The notes under the pieces: generated by a model
The model's input: the letters and a program-made list of their open reading frames with translations, nothing else
Told to the model about the DNA's origin: nothing
The model's database searches: none
Program-made: the position numbers and the translations under genes
Assembly: GCA_043743785.1 (NCBI GenBank)
Contig: JAYTVW010000106.1
Location: 1-64,000 of the forward strand
Direction: 5' to 3'
DNA: 64,000 bases
Origin: JAQTNA01 sp043743785
GTDB taxonomy: Bacteria; Pseudomonadota; Gammaproteobacteria; Burkholderiales; Rhodocyclaceae
Shown here: in pieces, positions 52,594 to 62,070 of the stretch
Position numbering within the stretch: the stretch's first letter is position 1
Layout of the letters: each line of letters starts with the position of its first letter

Positions 52594-54764
52594 ACCTCAC
52601 GCCGCCGCTCGCGTCGGCGCCAGCTCAGCCAGGCCGGTGCCACCAGGGCCAGGAGGGCCGCCGGCACCACCAGCAGCGGCCACAGCACCACCCGGTTCCA
52701 TTCGGCCCGGCGCGTTTCCCGCAGGAGCGGGTCAATACGCTGGTACTTGAGGGTATTGTTGCCCACCTTGGTGGGCTTCCGGTTGGTGAGCCATTCGTGC
52801 AGCAGCACGTAGTCCTTGGGATGAAAGCCCCATACCCAGGGCGCGTCATGACGCAGGATGTCCATCATGCGGTCGATGAGGGTCTGGCGCTCCGGCCCAT
52901 TGTCCATGGCCTTGACCTTGTCGAAGAGAGCGTCGAATTCCGGATTCACGTAATTGGAGGCGTTCTCCCCCTGGCTCGCCACCTTGGCCTGGGGTCCGTA
53001 GAGCAGGAAGAGGAAGTTCTCCGGGTCCGGGTAATCCGCATTCCAGCCGTAGTAATACAGCTGCACCGCCCCTTTGCGGATCTTGTCCTGGAAGCGGTTG
53101 TAGTCCGTGCTGCGCACCACCAGTTGAACCTTGATCTTCTGAAACTGCTTCACCAGCCAGTCGATGCGGGCCTTGTTGCCCACCCCATTGGCTGTGGTGT
53201 CCAGGTTCACCACCAGAGGCTCACCGCTCGTGCGATCCCGCCCGTTCGGATAGCCGGCTTCCGCCAGCAGGCGCCGAGCCTCGGCCACGGGCTTTCTTTG
53301 AGGCTTGCCGTCCACCCAGTCATACATCTGCGGGTTCATGCCGGCCTTGCCTTCCCGATAGCCGAAAATACCAGGGGGAATGGGGCTCTGGGCCGGGATG
53401 CCGCGGCCGTTCTGGAAGATGGAAACGAATTCTTCCTGGTCCACGGCGATGCTGATGGCCTGGCGCAGCTTCCGCGCCCGCTCCCGCTCCACGGCGTCGC
53501 CCTTGCCCCCCACCAGCGGGTCCAGCATGTTGAAGCCCATGTAGAAGGTGGACGTGGCCACGGCGGTTTCCAGGCGGATGCCCTGGGCGCGCATTTCGTC
53601 GGTGAGAGACACATCCCCCTGTCCCATCACCTGCACCGCCTGGTCGAAACTGTCGGAGGAAATACCGGAGGCGTCGTAGTAGCCCTGCAGGAACTTGTTC
53701 CAGTAGGGAATCTGTTCCTTCTCCCGGGTAAAGATGGCCTTGTCGATGAAGGGCAGTGGCTTGCCGCAATCCTTGAGCAAGCCCTTGGCGCCATCCTCCG
53801 GCTCCCCCTCGCAAGGATAGGTTTCGCCGCGGAAATTGGGATTCTTCTCCAGCACCATGCGGGCGTTCGGGTTGTTCTCCGTCAGCATGTAGGGGCCGGT
53901 GCCGACGGGATACCAGTCCAGGGTCAAGTTCTTCTGGGCCATGCCCGGCTGGCTGTAAAACTGGTCGGCCTCCCAGGGAATGGGCGCGAAGAAGGGCATG
54001 GTCAGCCAGTAGAGGAACTGGGGATACTTGCCCTTGACGCGGATACGCAAGGTATGGGCATCCGCCGCTTCGACGCCGGTCAGGGGGAACTTGCGCAAGT
54101 CGATCCACCCGTCCTTCTGGCCGGCCGGCAAGGTCTTCTGGTAGGCCTGCAGGCTGTCGCCCAAGTCTTTGAGGCCGACGATGTAGTCGGCCATGAGGCC
54201 GAAGATCGGGGAATGCAGACGCGGGTGGGCCAGGCGTTTGATTTCATACACGTAGTCGTCCGCCGTCAGCTCCCGGCTGCCGGTGGCCTTGAAATCCCGC
54301 AACTCGTCTATGCCTTTGAGATCCTCCGGGGACACGTGCTGGTAGCGGAGTTCGCCCTTGGCGTCCCGGGCCAGGGCCGGATGAGGCTGGTAGAGAATGC
54401 CCGGCCGCAGATGGATTTCATAGACCGTGCTGGCGATTTTTGCCGGATCCCCGTTCTCCGGCAGCGCCTTACCGTCGGCGGCGAAATAGCGGGCCTGGGG
54501 CACCGCCACGGCGCTGTAGGGCACCACCTGGTAGGGCCGTTTCAGGTAGTGGTACTGCAGGGGCGGCTGGTAGATCTGGGCCGTGAAGGTAATTTCGTCC
54601 TCGGAATAGGACTGCACCGGGTCCAGATGCTTGGGCCGTTCCGTGAACGCCGAATACAGGATGTTGGCACCCCGCCCGGCCACCGGATAGGGGTCATTCC
54701 ACACTTGGGCACAAGCGGACAGCAGGAACAGGACAAAAAGACAGAGGGAGATGGGGCGAGTCAT
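52590..54764 (-). CDS. Family 5 solute-binding lipoprotein with C-terminal membrane helix
   Basis: The 724-residue product begins with a lipoprotein signal (LLSAC; lipidation at about Cys18). The mature part is an SBP_bac_5 (peptide/nickel-type) binding protein: ILYSAFTERPKHLDPVQSYSEDE, FGLMADYIVGLKDLG, YPVGTGPYMLTENNPNARMVLEKNPNF, and RQAISIAVDQEEF with GIFGYREG. Near the C-terminus it has an unexpected hydrophobic helix (VVLWPLLVVPAALLALVAPAWL, in two parts here) followed by RRRERRREV, which looks like a membrane anchor with a cytosolic basic tail. No permease or ATPase genes are adjacent. It is coupled to the methyltransferase gene. Confidence 0.88.
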   Translation of the reverse strand: MTRPISLCLFVLFLLSACAQVWNDPYPVAGRGANILYSAFTERPKHLDPVQSYSEDEITFTAQIYQPPLQYHYLKRPYQVVPYSAVAVPQARYFAADGKALPENGDPAKIASTVYEIHLRPGILYQPHPALARDAKGELRYQHVSPEDLKGIDELRDFKATGSRELTADDYVYEIKRLAHPRLHSPIFGLMADYIVGLKDLGDSLQAYQKTLPAGQKDGWIDLRKFPLTGVEAADAHTLRIRVKGKYPQFLYWLTMPFFAPIPWEADQFYSQPGMAQKNLTLDWYPVGTGPYMLTENNPNARMVLEKNPNFRGETYPCEGEPEDGAKGLLKDCGKPLPFIDKAIFTREKEQIPYWNKFLQGYYDASGISSDSFDQAVQVMGQGDVSLTDEMRAQGIRLETAVATSTFYMGFNMLDPLVGGKGDAVERERARKLRQAISIAVDQEEFVSIFQNGRGIPAQSPIPPGIFGYREGKAGMNPQMYDWVDGKPQRKPVAEARRLLAEAGYPNGRDRTSGEPLVVNLDTTANGVGNKARIDWLVKQFQKIKVQLVVRSTDYNRFQDKIRKGAVQLYYYGWNADYPDPENFLFLLYGPQAKVASQGENASNYVNPEFDALFDKVKAMDNGPERQTLIDRMMDILRHDAPWVWGFHPKDYVLLHEWLTNRKPTKVGNNTLKYQRIDPLLRETRRAEWNRVVLWPLLVVPAALLALVAPAWLSWRRRERRREV

Positions 54765-54928
54765 GGAGGCGCAGTGTAAACCAGGAATGGCAAGGCAGCG
54801 CCATCAGGGCCATATCTTACGCGGACGTCGTAAGCGCCGGCCCTGAACCCAGCCGGGGCCAGTCATCCGGGGAATGGACCTGAACGCCTCGCCGAAATAG
54901 ATTACAACCCATTGATTTTAAATGTTAC

Positions 54929-54957
54929 TTTACATCAACCACCCTTGCTGTTATAAA
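54929..54957 (+). promoter_or_regulatory. Sigma70-type promoter for the ankyrin gene
   Basis: TTTACA at 54929-54934 and TATAAA at 54952-54957 with a 17-base spacer, both 5/6 to consensus. The start site would be near 54964, leaving a leader of about 20 bases before the GTG at 54985. The surrounding 54890-54965 is AT-rich. Confidence 0.65.
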
Positions 54958-54984
54958 CGAGCCTTTATCGTCTAGCGTATTGCC

Positions 54985-56070
54985 GTGATTTCTATCCGCC
55001 CACTCTTCGCTGCCCTGCTGCTCTCCTCCGTACTGCACGCCTTGCCCACTGCGGCCGCCCTGCCCGACCCGGTCCGCTTCGGTGTCACTCTGGAACTGGG
55101 CAACGTGGACCAGGCCCGGGCCTGGCTGGACGACGGCCTGCCCCCCGACTTCCTGGCGGACCGCATCGGCAGCGGCCTCATGATTGGCGCCTGGGAAGGC
55201 AATATCCCGCTGATGGAATTGTTCCTGTCCCGGGGTGCCCGTCCGGACCAGGAAAACAGCCACGGCGAGCAGGCCCTGCAATTCGCAGCCTGGCGGGGGC
55301 AGCTGGAGGCCGTGCGCTGGCTGCTGGAGCATGGCGCCTCCATCAACCGCCAGGGCAATGCCTGGTCAGCCCTGCACTACGCCGCCTTCGCCGGCCACAA
55401 CGACATCCTGCAATATCTGCTCAAGCGCGGTGCCGACGTCAATGCGCGCACACCCAATGAATCCTCGGTGCTCATGATGGCGGTACGGGAAGGTCGGCAG
55501 GATACGGTGCAAGCTTTGCTCACGGCGGGCGCGGACCCCAATCCTGTCAATGACCGGGGCGACTCAGCCCTGACCTGGGCCATGCGCAACCAGCACCTGG
55601 CCATTGCCAAACTGGTGGCCCCGACGCCTGCGCGTTTCGTGGAAGCCGTCAAGGCTCCGCCGGAAAGCTTCGGCCCGCCGACCCGCTCCGTGCCGGCGCC
55701 GACGGAGGTATCGGAAATCCTGCGCCAGATCCGCTTCGCCCGGGCGGAAGGCAAAAATGTGGATGATCTGGAACAGGCGCTCTTTGCCATGGCGGATACC
55801 CTGCGCAGCCAGGCCGCCCTGCAGAAGCCCAAAGCCACTCCTGGCGCCCTGGTCATCACGGCCCGCAGAAAGCATGCCGGGGAAGAAAAAGCCGAGCTGA
55901 CCTATGCCGGCGGCCGCCCACCCTCGGCTGCCACACCTGCGACGACAACCGTCTCTGGCGTGGCGGACACTCTCTACCGCCTGCGCCAGGCCCAGGCGGA
56001 CGGCAAGCCCACCGACGAATTGCGGGCGGCGCTGCTGCAGGAAGTGGCGCGCATGTCGAAGACCCCATAG
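54985..56070 (+). CDS. Secreted ankyrin-repeat protein
   Basis: The 361-residue product begins at a GTG and has a signal peptide (cleavage near residue 25). About six ankyrin repeats follow (about 30-215), with clear units GEQALQFAAWRGQLEAVRWLLEHGASINRQ, WSALHYAAFAGHNDILQYLLKRGADVN and SVLMMAVREGRQDTVQALLTAGADPN (each shorter than its full repeat). The C-terminal third is polar with two similar helices, SEILRQIRFARAEGKNVDDLEQALFAMAD and ADTLYRLRQAQADGKPTDELRAALLQEVAR, spaced about 95 residues apart. The role is probably protein-protein binding in the periplasm. Convergent with the hybrid kinase gene. Confidence 0.85.
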   Translation: MISIRPLFAALLLSSVLHALPTAAALPDPVRFGVTLELGNVDQARAWLDDGLPPDFLADRIGSGLMIGAWEGNIPLMELFLSRGARPDQENSHGEQALQFAAWRGQLEAVRWLLEHGASINRQGNAWSALHYAAFAGHNDILQYLLKRGADVNARTPNESSVLMMAVREGRQDTVQALLTAGADPNPVNDRGDSALTWAMRNQHLAIAKLVAPTPARFVEAVKAPPESFGPPTRSVPAPTEVSEILRQIRFARAEGKNVDDLEQALFAMADTLRSQAALQKPKATPGALVITARRKHAGEEKAELTYAGGRPPSAATPATTTVSGVADTLYRLRQAQADGKPTDELRAALLQEVARMSKTP

Positions 56071-56098
56071 TTCTGATCGAGAACGCGGGGGCCTGATT

Positions 56099-59000
56099 TT
56101 ACGCAGCGGAGGTGTGCTTGAGCACCACGGCTACCAGCTCATCGATTTCCAGGGGCTTGGCCAGGTGATCCACCATGCCCACGGCAAAGCAACGGGCTTT
56201 CTCTTCCGCCATGGCGTGGGCGGTCTGCCCGACGATGGGCAGGCCGGGCGCCAGTTGCAGGATCAAGCGTGTGGCTTCGAGGCCGTCCATCACCGGCATC
56301 TGGATATCCATGAGCACGATGTCGAAGGCGCTTGGCCCATCCCGTCGCACGCAGTCCACCGCCTCCTGTCCATTGCCCACCATGACGACGCTGGCACCCT
56401 CGCCCGTCAGCATGTCCTCCAGCACCAGCTGGTTGATTTCGTTGTCCTCCGCCGCCAGCACCCTGAGGCCGGCCAGGGTTTGGTCCGCTGTCGGTAGAGC
56501 CGCCGCCGTATATGCCTCCCGGGCTGCGGACACTTCCAGCGGCAAGCTGAGTTCGAAGACGCTGCCGACCCCCACTTCGCTTTCCACCCGGATGTGACCA
56601 TGCATGAGTTCCGCCAAGCGCCGGCTGATGGTCAGTCCCAGGCCGGTGCCGCCGAACTTGCGCGTGGTGCTGCCATCCGCCTGTTCAAAGGGGGAGAAAA
56701 TGCGCGTCACTTGATTCAGGCTCATGCCGATGCCCGTATCCGAGACCCGGAAGACCAGACGCTCGCCATGAGTCCCGGCCCACAGCACCACATGCCCCTG
56801 TTCGGTGAATTTAAGGGCGTTGGACAGCAGGTTCATGAGTACCTGCTCGGTCCGCAAAGGATCCCCCAGGCAGAACTCCGGCAGATCGGGCGCCTTGTCC
56901 AGGCGCAATTCCAGTCCCTGACCCCGGGCCTTCTCCCCGAGCAGCTCTCCCAGGCGATACAGCATGCGCCCAGGCTGAAAAGGCACATGCTCGATATTCA
57001 TCTTGCCCGCTTCGATCTTCGAGAAATCCAGGATGTCGTTGATGATGCCCAGAAGCAGGCGGCCGGACTCCACGATACGGCCGAAATGTCGCTGGGTCTG
57101 GCGTCCGGCACTGGCCCGAAAACCCAGTTGAGCCATGCCCAGGACCCCGTTCAGGGGCGTGCGAATCTCGTGGCTCATGTTGGCGAGGAATTCGCTCTTC
57201 ACCCGGGCCAGGCGCTCCGCCTCCAGGAGGGCTGCCTCCCGGGCCAGCTCCAGGGCCTTGCGATCCGTGATATCCATGAAACTGACCACCGCCCCCACCA
57301 CGTGCCCCTCCTGCCGCATGGGGTGGGCAGCAAAGATCACCGGGAAGGCGTGTCCATCGGCGTGATGAAAGCGTTCATCACCCGCAGCCACGCCCTGCCC
57401 CTCATTTTCCGGTGCTGCCAGGCCCAGACGGGACAATTCGGGAATCTGCCGGCCGACCACATCGTCCGCCCGGAGTCCCAGCAGACGGCAGGCCGCTGGA
57501 TTGATGAAAGTGATCCGGCCTTGCATATCCAGGCCGAACAAGCCATCCGCCGTGGATTCCAGGATCAGGCGGGTGTTGGCCTCCGAGGCGGACAACTGGG
57601 CCGTCCGTTCCGCCACCTGGCTCTCCAGGCCATCCCGGTGGGCCTGAATCTCGGCGGTCTGCTCATCCACCTTGCGGCGAATCATTTCCGTGCGTCCCGT
57701 CATGCCCAGCATGAGCACTTGCAGCAAGCCGGCGAACAACAAGCCCGCCACACCGACACTCCAGGCCACCCAGGAGCGATGTTGTTCCAGATGGGTCTGG
57801 GTGGGAAAAACCTGCAACTCCCATTCCCGATCCGCGATAGCCACCCGGGTCCGCCAGAGATAGCGGAGATCCGGCGCGGCCTGGCCCCTGTCGGAGCGAT
57901 ACAAGACCCGTCGTTCCGGGGCTGCGGTCGGGTCCACCAGCAAGAACTCCATTCCTTGATGCAAGTGATGCCGCAGGGCCAGGGCGACCATTTCATCCAC
58001 CCGTGTCGCCGACACCGCAAAACCCAGCAACTTGTGGGGCGCCCCCCCGAACAAGCCGCCATACACCGGATGCAGCGCCAAAAAGCTCGGGCCGTGTCGG
58101 CTGTCCTGAATCAATGCGATTGGCGCCGTGATAGTCGTTTGCCCACTGGCCCGACCCCGGGCGATGGCCATCTGGCGCGCCGGTTCAGAATTGATGTCGA
58201 AGCCGATGGCAATCCGGTTCTTCTCCAGCGGTGCAATAAAGGTGATAGGGACGTACTCGGCCCGCACGGGCGCCGGCACCTGCCGGCTCTGGCCATCCTG
58301 GTCCGTGATGCGCACGCCTGGCGCGCCCGCCTCGAAGGCTGCCCGCCCGTCCTGCCCCACCAGGGCATTGAAACTCAGGGCCATCAAATCCGGGTTTTCC
58401 AGCAGCAATGGCCGGGTGAATTGCTCGAAGCGGACGGCGTCCATGGCCGGCGTCACCTCGATGAAACGGGCCAGGGAGATAAGGATGGTCTGGTTGGCCA
58501 CGATGCGATCATGCAGCTGGCTTTCCAGGCTTTGCCCCTGGTCCTGCACATGGCGCAGCAACTCTTTTTCCTCCCAGCGGGACGACGCCAGGAAGCTCCC
58601 GGTCACCAGGGCCAGGGTGATGAGCATGGGCACCAGGATGTGCCGGCGGCGTTCCTTCCACAAGCTATCCCCCCGACTGAGCACGAGCAGGGTCAGGGGA
58701 GCGAAGATCAGTACGCCCAGGGCATCACCGACGTACCAGGTCCACCAGGTGTGGGGCAGCGCCGCCGCCGGAATGATGCCGGAAAGATAGAGGCCGACCA
58801 CGCCAAAAGAGGCCGAGACGGCACAGGCGAGCACACCGCCAAGGAGCAGAAAGAGGAAGACATCCTTTTCATACTCCAACCTGTGCCAGCGCGCCCCAAG
58901 GCCGCGCCGCACCAGGGTGCTGGCAAGCCAGACCTGCAAGGTCGCCCCGACAGCCATACCCGTCGCCAGCAACAGGTTGCCGACGCCCAATCCGTACAAG

Positions 59001-59209
59001 GCGAACTCCATGCCCATGGAACCCAGGGCCACCGCAGCCAGCATGGGCCTGCCGTACCACAGCACCATGCTGAGCGCAAAACCCGATGCGGGGAACAAGG
59101 GGCTGGCATAGCTGGGGGGCAGCGCCAGAGCCAGGCCGGCGGCACCCAGCAGCGCGTAGATCAGGGCGACCGCCGGTAATTGCCACCCCTTGGAAATTGG
59201 CTTGGGCAT
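56099..59209 (-). CDS. MASE1-CHASE-PAS hybrid sensor histidine kinase
   Basis: The 1036-residue protein has an N-terminal MASE1 membrane domain (about 10-215), a CHASE-type periplasmic sensor (about 250-450, with ITFIAPLEKNRIAIGFDINSEP), a second membrane span (about 468-490), a PAS domain (about 540-650, ILESTADGLFGLDMQGRITFINPAACRLLG), HisKA with FLANMSHEIRTPLNGVLGM (His680), HATPase (NLLSNALKFT, GTGLGLTIS) and a C-terminal receiver with VLMDIQMPVMDG (Asp968). It likely passes phosphate to a separate HPt/regulator not in this window. The ATG at 59209 is chosen since the longer upstream frame overlaps metZ in another frame; it follows the metZ stop by eight bases. Confidence 0.93.
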   Translation of the reverse strand: MPKPISKGWQLPAVALIYALLGAAGLALALPPSYASPLFPASGFALSMVLWYGRPMLAAVALGSMGMEFALYGLGVGNLLLATGMAVGATLQVWLASTLVRRGLGARWHRLEYEKDVFLFLLLGGVLACAVSASFGVVGLYLSGIIPAAALPHTWWTWYVGDALGVLIFAPLTLLVLSRGDSLWKERRRHILVPMLITLALVTGSFLASSRWEEKELLRHVQDQGQSLESQLHDRIVANQTILISLARFIEVTPAMDAVRFEQFTRPLLLENPDLMALSFNALVGQDGRAAFEAGAPGVRITDQDGQSRQVPAPVRAEYVPITFIAPLEKNRIAIGFDINSEPARQMAIARGRASGQTTITAPIALIQDSRHGPSFLALHPVYGGLFGGAPHKLLGFAVSATRVDEMVALALRHHLHQGMEFLLVDPTAAPERRVLYRSDRGQAAPDLRYLWRTRVAIADREWELQVFPTQTHLEQHRSWVAWSVGVAGLLFAGLLQVLMLGMTGRTEMIRRKVDEQTAEIQAHRDGLESQVAERTAQLSASEANTRLILESTADGLFGLDMQGRITFINPAACRLLGLRADDVVGRQIPELSRLGLAAPENEGQGVAAGDERFHHADGHAFPVIFAAHPMRQEGHVVGAVVSFMDITDRKALELAREAALLEAERLARVKSEFLANMSHEIRTPLNGVLGMAQLGFRASAGRQTQRHFGRIVESGRLLLGIINDILDFSKIEAGKMNIEHVPFQPGRMLYRLGELLGEKARGQGLELRLDKAPDLPEFCLGDPLRTEQVLMNLLSNALKFTEQGHVVLWAGTHGERLVFRVSDTGIGMSLNQVTRIFSPFEQADGSTTRKFGGTGLGLTISRRLAELMHGHIRVESEVGVGSVFELSLPLEVSAAREAYTAAALPTADQTLAGLRVLAAEDNEINQLVLEDMLTGEGASVVMVGNGQEAVDCVRRDGPSAFDIVLMDIQMPVMDGLEATRLILQLAPGLPIVGQTAHAMAEEKARCFAVGMVDHLAKPLEIDELVAVVLKHTSAA

Positions 59210-59217
59210 GGGCCGTG

Positions 59218-60396
59218 TCAGCCGATGAGCGCCAACCCCCGGGCCAGGTCGGCCTGGATATCGGCCACGGACTCCAGGCCGACGGCGATACGCAGCAGAC
59301 CTTCCGTGATGCCGGAGGCCTGACGGGCCTGGGCCGTGATACGGCCGTGGGTGGTGCTGGCCGGATGGGTAATGGTGGTCTTGGTGTCGCCCAGGTTGGC
59401 GGTGATGGACAGCATGCGGGTGGAATCCACCACGGTCCACGCCTGCTCCCGCCCACCCTTCACTTCGAAGGAGACGATGGCGCCACCGGTGGCCTGCTGA
59501 CGCATGGCCAGTTCATGCTGGGGATGGGACGGCAAGCCCGGGTAATACACCCGCGCCACCTGGGGCTGGGCCTCCAGCCAGCGGGCCAGTTGCAGGGCCG
59601 CCTCACTCTGGGCGAACATGCGCAGGTTCAGGGTTTCCAGACCCTTCAGGATGACCCAGGCGTTGAAGGGCGAAATGGACGGCCCGGCGGTACGTACGAA
59701 CTTCAGTACCTCCTCCACCAAGGCCTTGCTGCCCACCACGGCGCCGCCCAGTACCCGGCCCTGCCCGTCAAGGTACTTGGTGGCGGAATGGATCACCAGG
59801 TCGGCGCCCATTTCCAGGGGCCGCTGCAGGGCCGGCGAGCAGAAGCAGTTGTCCACCACCAGGAGCGCCCCGCCGGCATGGGCCACAGCCGCCACCCCGG
59901 CGATATCCACCACCTCGGTGAGCGGATTGGACGGCGTCTCGATGAACACCAGTTTGGTCTTTGGTCCCATGGCCGCCCGATAAGCATCCAGGTCCGTGGC
60001 CTTGACGAAGGTGGCCTGGATGCCGAAGCGCGACAAGATGTTGCCGAAAAGCTGCTGGGTGGCGCCGAACACCCCTTGGGACACCACCACATGGTCGCCC
60101 GCCGACATGAAAGCCATGCAGGTGGACAGGATGGCGGCCATGCCGGAGGAAGTGGCGATACAGGCCTCGGCCCCTTCCAGGGCCGCCAGGCGGGTCTGCA
60201 TGGCTTTCACCGTCGGATTGGTGAAACGGGCATACACCATGCCCTCCTCCTCGCCGGAGAAACGCCGGGCTGCTTCCGCCGCATCCTTGAAAACGAAACT
60301 GGACGTCAGGTAGAGGGCTTCGCTGTGCTCGCCGAACTGGCTGCGCTCGATACCGGCCCTGACGGCCAGGGTTTCCAGGTCAAATTCTTGGGTCAT
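59218..60396 (-). CDS. metZ: O-succinylhomoserine sulfhydrylase
   Basis: A PLP-dependent Cys/Met metabolism enzyme of 392 residues that makes homocysteine directly from O-succinylhomoserine and sulfide. It shows YARFTNPTVKAMQTRLAALEG, the PLP lysine in HSATKYLDGQG (Lys207), FIETPSNPL, VVDNCF and TLGDTKT-like SITANLGDTKTTITHPASTTHG. The pattern fits the MetZ subgroup rather than cystathionine gamma-synthase, though specificity in this family is not certain from sequence alone. It follows purF, as in many betaproteobacteria and pseudomonads. Confidence 0.92.
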   Translation of the reverse strand: MTQEFDLETLAVRAGIERSQFGEHSEALYLTSSFVFKDAAEAARRFSGEEEGMVYARFTNPTVKAMQTRLAALEGAEACIATSSGMAAILSTCMAFMSAGDHVVVSQGVFGATQQLFGNILSRFGIQATFVKATDLDAYRAAMGPKTKLVFIETPSNPLTEVVDIAGVAAVAHAGGALLVVDNCFCSPALQRPLEMGADLVIHSATKYLDGQGRVLGGAVVGSKALVEEVLKFVRTAGPSISPFNAWVILKGLETLNLRMFAQSEAALQLARWLEAQPQVARVYYPGLPSHPQHELAMRQQATGGAIVSFEVKGGREQAWTVVDSTRMLSITANLGDTKTTITHPASTTHGRITAQARQASGITEGLLRIAVGLESVADIQADLARGLALIG

Positions 60397-60408
60397 GTGA
60401 CGCTCCGA

Positions 60409-60522
60409 TAGCGGTGAGCGGTGAGCGGTAAGCCGAAAGCGGCAATCGGCAAGCGGCGAAATCAGACCTTCACAAGCGCAGTAACACCGCCGCTCACGCC
60501 TGACTGCTTACCGCTAGCTGGA
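60409..60522. repeat. GGTGAGCG-type repeat region between metZ and purF
   Basis: The sequence GCGGTGAGCGGTGAGCGG begins at 60411 and short complements (CCGCTCACG near 60489, CTTACCGCTA near 60507) follow, so the region could form an imperfect fold. The same GGTGAGCGGTGAGCG unit makes up the hairpin at 8619-8658. No coding content is seen. Confidence 0.55.
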
Positions 60523-60523
60523 T

Positions 60524-62059
60524 TTACGCCCCTTCTGACTCACGCTGGGAAATCAGGTTGAGGTCCAGTTGGGCGCCGTCGTTGTCTTCATTGGTCTTGG
60601 ACGGCTTGCCGCGGGCGTTCTCCACGCTGGAGAGATATTCCACGGTGACGTCGCCGGTGATGTAGTGGCCGTCGAAGCAGGAGGTCTCGAAGCAGTTGAT
60701 GGCCGGATTTACATCCCGCAGAGCCTGTTTCAGGGCGTCCAGATCCTGGTAGATCACCGCATCGGCACCGATCTCGGCACAGATTTCCTCGTCGGTACGG
60801 CCGGAGGCGATCAACTCATGCTTGGAGGGCATGTCGATACCGTACACATTGGCAAAGCGCACGGGGGGCGAGGCGGAGGCGAAATACACCTTGCGGGCGC
60901 CCGCATCCCGGGCCATTTGCACAATCTCCCGGCTGGTGGTGCCGCGCACGATGGAGTCATCCACCAGCAGCACGTTCTTGCCCTTGAATTCCTGGCCGAT
61001 GGCGTTGAGCTTCTGGCGCACATTCTTCTTGCGCATGGACTGGCCCGGCATGATGAAGGTACGGCCAATGTAGCGGTTCTTGACGAAGCCTTCCCGATAG
61101 GACAGGTTCAGTTTTGCCGCCAGTTCCATGGCGGAAGGCCGGCTGGAATCCGGGATGGGAATGACCGTGTCGATCTGGATGTGGGGCATGGTATGGCGGA
61201 TTTTATCCGCCAGATACTTGCCCATGTTGAGACGGGTCTCGTACACCGACATGCCGTCGATGATGGAATCGGGCCGGGCCAGATAGACGAACTCGAAAAT
61301 GCAGGGGGCATGGATGGCGCGGGTGGCGCACTGCCGGCTGCTGAAGCGGCCATGTACGTCGATGAGCACGGCTTCCCCCGGCTCCACGTCCCGCAACATC
61401 TGAAAGCCCAGGGTGTCGATAGCCACGCTCTCGGAGGCCACCAGATAGTCGGTATGTTCCCCGACCACATGGCGCCCGATGACCAGGGGCCGGATGCCGA
61501 AGGGATCCCGGAAGGCCAGGAGGCCAAAGCCGGCGATCATGGCCACCACGGCGTAGGCGCCGCGCACCCGCCGATGCACCCCGGCCACCGCCTTGAAGAC
61601 CGTGTCCGCATCCAGCTGGGCGCCGCCGGCCGCAGCCTGCAACTCGTGGGCCAGCACGTTGAGCAGCACTTCCGAGTCGGAATTGGTGTTCACGTGGCGC
61701 AGGTCCTGGCGGAACATTTCTTCCTTCAGGGACTGGGCGTTCGTCAGGTTGCCGTTGTGGGCCAGCATGATGCCAAAGGGCGAATTGACGTAGAAGGGCT
61801 GGGCTTCCGCCGCATTGTAGGCAGAGCCGGCCGTTGGGTAGCGGCAATGACCGATACCCCAGTTGCCGGCCAGGTTGCGCATGTTGCGCGTGCGGAACAC
61901 GTCCCGCACCATGCCCGGCCCCTTGTGCATATGGAACACGTTGTGCTCTGCGGTGGCGATACCTGCCGCATCTTGCCCACGGTGCTGCAACACTTGCAGG
62001 CCGTCATACAGCAACTGATTGACAGGGGTGGTGGCTACAACGCCGAGAATGCCGCACAT
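60524..62059 (-). CDS. purF: Amidophosphoribosyltransferase
   Basis: PurF catalyses the first committed step of purine synthesis, making phosphoribosylamine from PRPP and glutamine. The 511-residue protein begins MCGILGVV, placing the catalytic cysteine at residue 2, with the glutamine amidotransferase domain (about 1-235) followed by a phosphoribosyltransferase domain containing VLLVDDSIVRGTTSREIVQMARDAGA. The length and C-terminus match the Escherichia coli type without a propeptide. It lies 11 bases after cvpA, the usual order. Confidence 0.98.
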   Translation of the reverse strand: MCGILGVVATTPVNQLLYDGLQVLQHRGQDAAGIATAEHNVFHMHKGPGMVRDVFRTRNMRNLAGNWGIGHCRYPTAGSAYNAAEAQPFYVNSPFGIMLAHNGNLTNAQSLKEEMFRQDLRHVNTNSDSEVLLNVLAHELQAAAGGAQLDADTVFKAVAGVHRRVRGAYAVVAMIAGFGLLAFRDPFGIRPLVIGRHVVGEHTDYLVASESVAIDTLGFQMLRDVEPGEAVLIDVHGRFSSRQCATRAIHAPCIFEFVYLARPDSIIDGMSVYETRLNMGKYLADKIRHTMPHIQIDTVIPIPDSSRPSAMELAAKLNLSYREGFVKNRYIGRTFIMPGQSMRKKNVRQKLNAIGQEFKGKNVLLVDDSIVRGTTSREIVQMARDAGARKVYFASASPPVRFANVYGIDMPSKHELIASGRTDEEICAEIGADAVIYQDLDALKQALRDVNPAINCFETSCFDGHYITGDVTVEYLSSVENARGKPSKTNEDNDGAQLDLNLISQRESEGA

Positions 62060-62070
62060 GAGACTTGCAC

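Noticed and set aside
56594..59179. Plus-strand open frame of 861 codons opposite the hybrid kinase
   Set aside because: No domain can be recognised and the minus strand carries all kinase motifs in order.
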